Assembly (NCBI GenBank): GCA_003008705.1
Contig: PDUO01000004.1
Location: forward strand, 1,302,001 to 1,366,000
From: Pezicula radicicola
Lineage: Eukaryota; Ascomycota; Leotiomycetes; Helotiales; Dermateaceae
Direction: 5' to 3'
DNA: 64,000 bases
Part shown: piece by piece, positions 60,301-64,000 of the stretch
Layout: each line of letters opens with the position of its first letter
Position numbering within the stretch: the stretch's first letter is position 1
Translations under genes and position numbers: made by a program
Notes under the pieces: generated by a model
Databases searched by the model: none
What the model was told of the DNA's origin: nothing
What the model saw: only the letters and a program-made list of their open reading frames with translations

Positions 60301-60797
60301 AGACTTGTCGAGTTGTCCATGAACGTCTCGGAACTGAACTTCAACGAAAATGAAGTGGACGGATGGTAGAGAAGCGTCGAAGGAGCTGAGAAGAGGCCAA
60401 AAGTCTGCAATTGAGTTGAGACTGGTATACTGTTTACTGGTGCCGGATTCTTGGACACAACAAGCGTCACGTTTTGCGTGACAGAGCCTGTCGCATCGGT
60501 CGCTATAAGTCCAAACGGAACTCCTGTGACTACATCCGCGCCAGCATCGCTGTTCGAAGGTGTGCCTGATAGAGTGCGAGTACTGCTTTCTAATGAAAGC
60601 CAAGAGGGCGCGTCCGACAACGTATATGTCATACTGGAAGTTGAAGTGAAGGTTGAGGATGAAAAGCTGTAGGAGAAGAGTTCAGAGACTCGTGCGACTG
60701 GAGGGACCTGAGCGTTGATGGGATAGCTGACAGTTGGAATCGCGTCAACAAGTGCTGTAAGAGCTGCCACGGCCGGGAGAAATGTCCACGGTGCCAT
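57395..60797 (-). CDS. AXL2: Axl2-like bud-site/polarity transmembrane protein
   Basis: Two exons (60797-57630 and 57502-57395) give 1091 aa. The last intron (GTACGT donor, TGTAG acceptor, 127 nt) swaps an odd tail for a conserved-looking end, RRPISVDTKGKRGASHNASH and NIDQEDYAAYI. A signal peptide (about residues 1-19) is followed by four cadherin-like (CADG) repeats to about residue 430, each with a P-x-W-L/V-x-F/L-x-S motif (APSWLSLESSTRTLSGTPS; LPSWVTFDSESLSFAGRTP; TPSWLIFNNSTLELTGTPP; TPWLAFDSQNFTLHGQVPS). A Ser/Thr stalk and one membrane helix (about 456-481, IAAIVVPTAFVFITLLVCIF) come next, then a long Ser/Arg-rich cytoplasmic tail. Many N-x-S/T sites occur outside. In yeast Axl2 marks axial bud sites and recruits septin regulators; in moulds it acts in septation and conidiation. 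Confidence 0.93.
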
Positions 60798-61714
60798 GTC
60801 GTCAAATATTAGATGTGTAGGCTACTCCCTCAATGACTCCTGACCCCGTCGGATATCCTGGTCACCTTGCAACCGAACAGCAAAACAACAGCATGAAAAA
60901 GATATGTTTGAGAAGAGAATTGGACACGAAAGTACTCAGTGCCATGTTTTCCAAAACAAAACCTCCCGGAAACCTGGAGGCGCAGTGGAGGGGTCATGCC
61001 TATCGGTTCGTATCGCCTTGCATAAGAACTCAGCAGTAGAAAAAAGAGGAAGAATGGCTTTCAGTAAGGGATGTTGAACTTTGAGGCCCAACCTTTGTAA
61101 AGAATCATAAAAATAGATAGATTGGTGTAGAGGTCTGTAGGTGGCGGAGGGTGGTGTATAGATGGTTTAGAAACTTAGCTGGTGAGGGTGTTGTTGAATT
61201 CCAGTCTCCAACCACCGCCAACATTCAGACGAGATACCACGGCATCTTTCCATCACTTTGGATGGCAAGACTTGTGATCTCCCAAAGAGACATCAAAGGT
61301 ATGATTTTCTCGAGACTGGGATTCCTCATTTGCTGTCAAGTATCCATGATTGGATGGACGCCGTGGAGAGGTCCCCGTACGGCCATGATGCTTTGCTTTG
61401 TGTAGAACCTCCAGCGGATATAGTTTGCTGGATTGATCATATGAAACATACAATATTGGATTCTTGGAGTTGGAACTTGCGAAGCCCTTTGAACGGTAGG
61501 AGTTATGGTGAAGGAGCGAGGAGGTCTTGTCGACAACGAGACGAGAAGGGCGAAGGCGAGAAGGGGTACGTTTTCTACGAGTGGCTCGCCTATCTCACCG
61601 CTTCCCCTTTCGGCGCTCTCGCTACCACAATTCACCCTCTCTCTCGCCAATCACTCGAGTCACTCGAGTCGCTCTTCATAAAAAGTCAACAACTGAGAGC
61701 CTCCACCTACCAAA
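60798..61714. other. Divergent intergenic region between AXL2 and the EFM6-like gene
   Basis: 917 bp. Plus-strand ORFs at 61151-61854 overlap the EFM6-like first exon in another frame and are shadows. A direct repeat TCACTCGAGTCACTCGAGTCGCTC lies at 61650-61674. Confidence 0.5.
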
Positions 61715-62571
61715 ATGCTATCGCGATCAGTATCTCCAGAGTTTTCACCTTTGGCAATAGGAGAAGATTTAACGCCTCTACCAGCCTACAAAGCGGCCTC
61801 AACGGCTGCAATAACCTTCTCGGAGCTCCTCAGCCCGCCTTTACTGCTCCATGAGGACTTGTCATCCGGCTGTGGAGGTCAGTTATGGCCCGCTGGGATG
61901 GTGTTAGCTCAGCAAATGCTGCGTTATCATAAGAATAGTCTCAAAGATACAAGAATGTAAACGAGACCCTCCTTTTCTGTGGCTTCAAAAGTTGAGAGCT
62001 GACCCTTTTAAGTCTTGAACTCGGCGCCGGAGGTGGTCTTGTCGGTCTTGGGGTAGCCATAGGCTGTGCTCTCAGTCACCCAGTGTATATCACCGATCAA
62101 GAAAACATGATGAGCCTCATGCAACAAAATGTCGCTTTGAATGCACTCGAATCACGTGTTATTCCGCTGGTTCTCAATTGGTATTGAGTCCAGACCCCTT
62201 ACACAGTACTGGCCTAACGAATTACTTAGGGGTGATTCGTTGCCAGAGGAGATTGTGAAGCAAAAACCAAACATCATCTTGGCGGCTGACTGTGTATATT
62301 TTGAGGTAAATAAGGGCTCTTTGAATGCCTTGTCTGCGTGCTAATGATAGCCAAGCCTGCCTTTCCACTTCTCCTCGATACATTGGACAAGCTCTTAGCA
62401 CTATGCCAGGAGGCCACAATCTACTTCTGTTTCAAGAAGCGGAGAAGGGCTGATATGCAATTCATGAAGAATGCAAGAAAGAAGTTTGTAATTGATGAGG
62501 TCGAGGACCAAGATCGACCCACGTTCTCGAGGGAGGGCCTCTTCCTATACACTTTCAAACGCAAATCATAA
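61715..62571 (+). CDS. EFM6: Protein-lysine N-methyltransferase, EFM6-like
   Basis: Four exons (61715-61956, 62013-62180, 62230-62305, 62356-62571) give 233 aa. It is a seven-beta-strand SAM methyltransferase of the METTL21/EFM class. Motif I reads ILELGAGGGLVGLGVA (created by splicing exons 1 and 2). The preceding GQLWPAGMVLAQQ is the family's W-PA block. Motif II is YITDQ, the NW pair is in PLVLNWGDSLPEE, and ADCVYFEPAFPLL is the post-I acidic/DxxY-type block. In yeast Efm6 methylates translation elongation factor 1A. The exact substrate here is inferred. Exon 4 uses the CCAAG acceptor rather than the nearer GATAG, because only that keeps frame. Confidence 0.85.
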
Positions 62572-62716
62572 ATAACGTGGAAGCAATGGCGATAAATTTT
62601 CAATCCAACGACATAGCGTCGTGTCTAATGGAACCCTTGCGCTATTAGACTGCATACACCTGATTTTCCTCCATAAAAATGAGCTTTGCCTGTCGAAGTT
62701 TTTACCATATAACGTC
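62572..62716. other. Short convergent 3' gap
   Basis: 145 bp between the EFM6-like and SHB17-like stop codons; nothing seen. Confidence 0.5.
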
Positions 62717-63744
62717 TCAACTGCCGCCCATATTGACGCCTAAAAGAAACGCGGGTTCATCCACCTTGTGGTGCTCGTAGGATAAGACTCCTACAGCACC
62801 GGGCTCCAACATCATCGGCAACCTCATTCCGAGCTCAAATCCAATCCACCGTTTTGCGAAAGCCCTGAGAATATGACCGTGGGCTATAATAACAACGTCC
62901 ACATGCTTCTCTCCATGCATATATGGACCTTGGATCTCCTTGATTTTTGCTATGATTCTGTCCAGTCGCGTCGCCACTTCAGCAGCAGATTCGCCACCAT
63001 CACACCCGTCAACCCAGATGTTCCATGGTCTCTCAGTATCCAAGCCCTTTCCCTTTCTAGCAGCTCTGATTTGTGCAGTTAGGAGGCCCTCGAATTCACC
63101 ATATTCCCACTCCCGGATGTCCTCAGTAATCTCCGCATTGTCACCAAATTTCTCCCGATTAGACTCGTTAAAGAGGATCTCGTAGGTTCGTTTTGCACGA
63201 GTGCGCGGGCTTATGAATAGATGGGCGATCTTTGAAGGGTCTATGATCTTCCCAGGACCCACGATAACTTCCCTGCTTGAAGAGACTTGAAGCTCGCCAT
63301 TTGCTGTCAAAGGAATATCGGAACGGCCTGTGTAGCGGCCAGAGATTGTCCACTCGGTTTCTCCTATTATTGTAAGTCAGATATCTTTTTCTTTCAAGCT
63401 CTCTCGAGGTCTGCAATGCGAAAATGGCAGAAGTATATATCTGCCAGTATTCATGCTCCATGCTTAAAAAAAAAACGAGGACATGAAAATTTCTGGCGGC
63501 CTAGGTGCGGCTTCTCTTCACACCTCACCCCCCACAATGTCTGGACAGAGACCAATCACCGGATTTAAATATTATGAAGCAGGAAATCACTTGTGCATGC
63601 TCCCTTATGTCTTCTTCGCATTTTGGAATCTTGACATCTGGGATGAAAAGCCTTTCAGGCTGGCGTTGTATGTAGACAAGGAGACTGGCACATACCATGA
63701 CGAACAAGAAACACCCGTGGTGTTCCGGCATCCTTATCAGACAT
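62717..63744 (-). CDS. SHB17: Sedoheptulose 1,7-bisphosphatase, SHB17-like histidine phosphatase
   Basis: Two exons (63744-63696 and 63363-62717) give 231 aa. The 332-nt intron (donor GTATGT, acceptor ATAATAG) cuts the catalytic motif: exon 1 ends TPRVFLVRH plus the first base of the Gly codon, and exon 2 starts with the rest followed by ETEWTISGRYTGRSDIPLTA. The other catalytic residues are in SPRTRAKRTYEIL, EWEYGEFEGL and VVIIAHGHILRAFAKRW. Yeast Shb17 hydrolyses sedoheptulose 1,7-bisphosphate to drive non-oxidative ribose synthesis. Length is slightly below the yeast protein. A poly-T tract (about 63467-63476 on the plus strand as A-run) lies within the intron. Confidence 0.9.
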
Positions 63745-64000
63745 TCTAGCTTCGAAGTTTCAACAGCAGCAGGTTTGCGATATACCTATGTTCTCGGCTT
63801 CGAATAGGTATCGTCGTTGTCGTTAGAGGGGCATGCGTACCCCACTATGGTGGGGCGGACTTGTTCCAAAGGCTGAATATCAGCCTTGCCTTAAGTGCGT
63901 ACTGTAGCTTGATGCCGTTCAAAAGTGTGTCGGACATTTTGAAAAAGACTGTTGTACTAGAGACAGCATGAAAAAGAAACATCTGCTGCTCTTAGGCTGA
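63745..64000. other. Right edge of window, 5' flank of SHB17-like gene
   Basis: 256 bp. A 6-bp perfect inverted repeat (CCCCAC TATG GTGGGG) lies at 63840-63855. No coding signal is seen. Confidence 0.5.

Noticed and set aside
61258..61854. Plus-strand 198-aa ORF
   Set aside because: It overlaps the first exon of the EFM6-like gene in another frame; the EFM6-like frame has the family motifs.

Overview
The window reads as nuclear DNA of a filamentous ascomycete (Pezizomycotina). Most genes have one to seven short GT-AG introns of about 47-110 nt with CTRAC-type branch sites. The gene set is fungal: a Zn2Cys6 regulator, an Axl2-like polarity protein, a VTC1 subunit, an AHC1-like zinc-finger protein and 2EXR-like and F-box proteins. 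The protein style suggests Leotiomycetes, but that is an impression and not proven by anything here. All exon models were built by hand from reading frame plus splice consensus; exon lengths were checked to sum to whole codons.

Layout. 1-14.3 kb is ordinary gene-rich sequence: Zn2Cys6 factor, GUF1 and MAD2 (divergent pair), a small four-helix membrane protein, a membrane-anchored histidine phosphatase, a small one-helix protein and a dysferlin-domain Spo73/Mug65-like protein. 14.3-28.8 kb is an AT-rich, gene-poor accessory island. It holds an orphan coiled-coil gene with an in-frame stop, two F-box proteins, a two-member orphan family (copy A intact at 21.4-22.2 kb, copy B apparently decayed at 24.6-25.7 kb), two decayed tandem arrays on either side of copy A, and an 18-bp minisatellite family scattered over five loci from 12 to 26.7 kb. 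28.8-43 kb returns to conserved genes: Tctex1 dynein light chain, VTC1, Alba protein, AHC1-like protein, Hv1-type proton channel, Pab2-like RNA-binding protein and the Rsp5/HulA ubiquitin ligase. 43-49.6 kb is sparse (a GPI-anchored surface protein and a 2EXR-like gene). 49.6-64 kb holds the complex I subunit NDUFS7/PSST, choline-phosphate cytidylyltransferase, a PP2C phosphatase, an Axl2-like protein, an EFM6-like lysine methyltransferase and a SHB17-like sedoheptulose bisphosphatase.

The conserved genes do not form one pathway, and I see no biosynthetic gene cluster, CRISPR array, rRNA gene or convincing tRNA. The most unusual part is the 20-27 kb segment: a small orphan protein family, sharing a motif (KF-x-V-x-EI-x-G-x-FYP-x3-DGN-x-M-x-N) and a C-terminal coiled coil, sits between two satellite-like arrays. 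The second point worth notice is a pair of independent GC-AG introns, in NDUFS7 and in the PP2C gene, each needed to give the expected protein.
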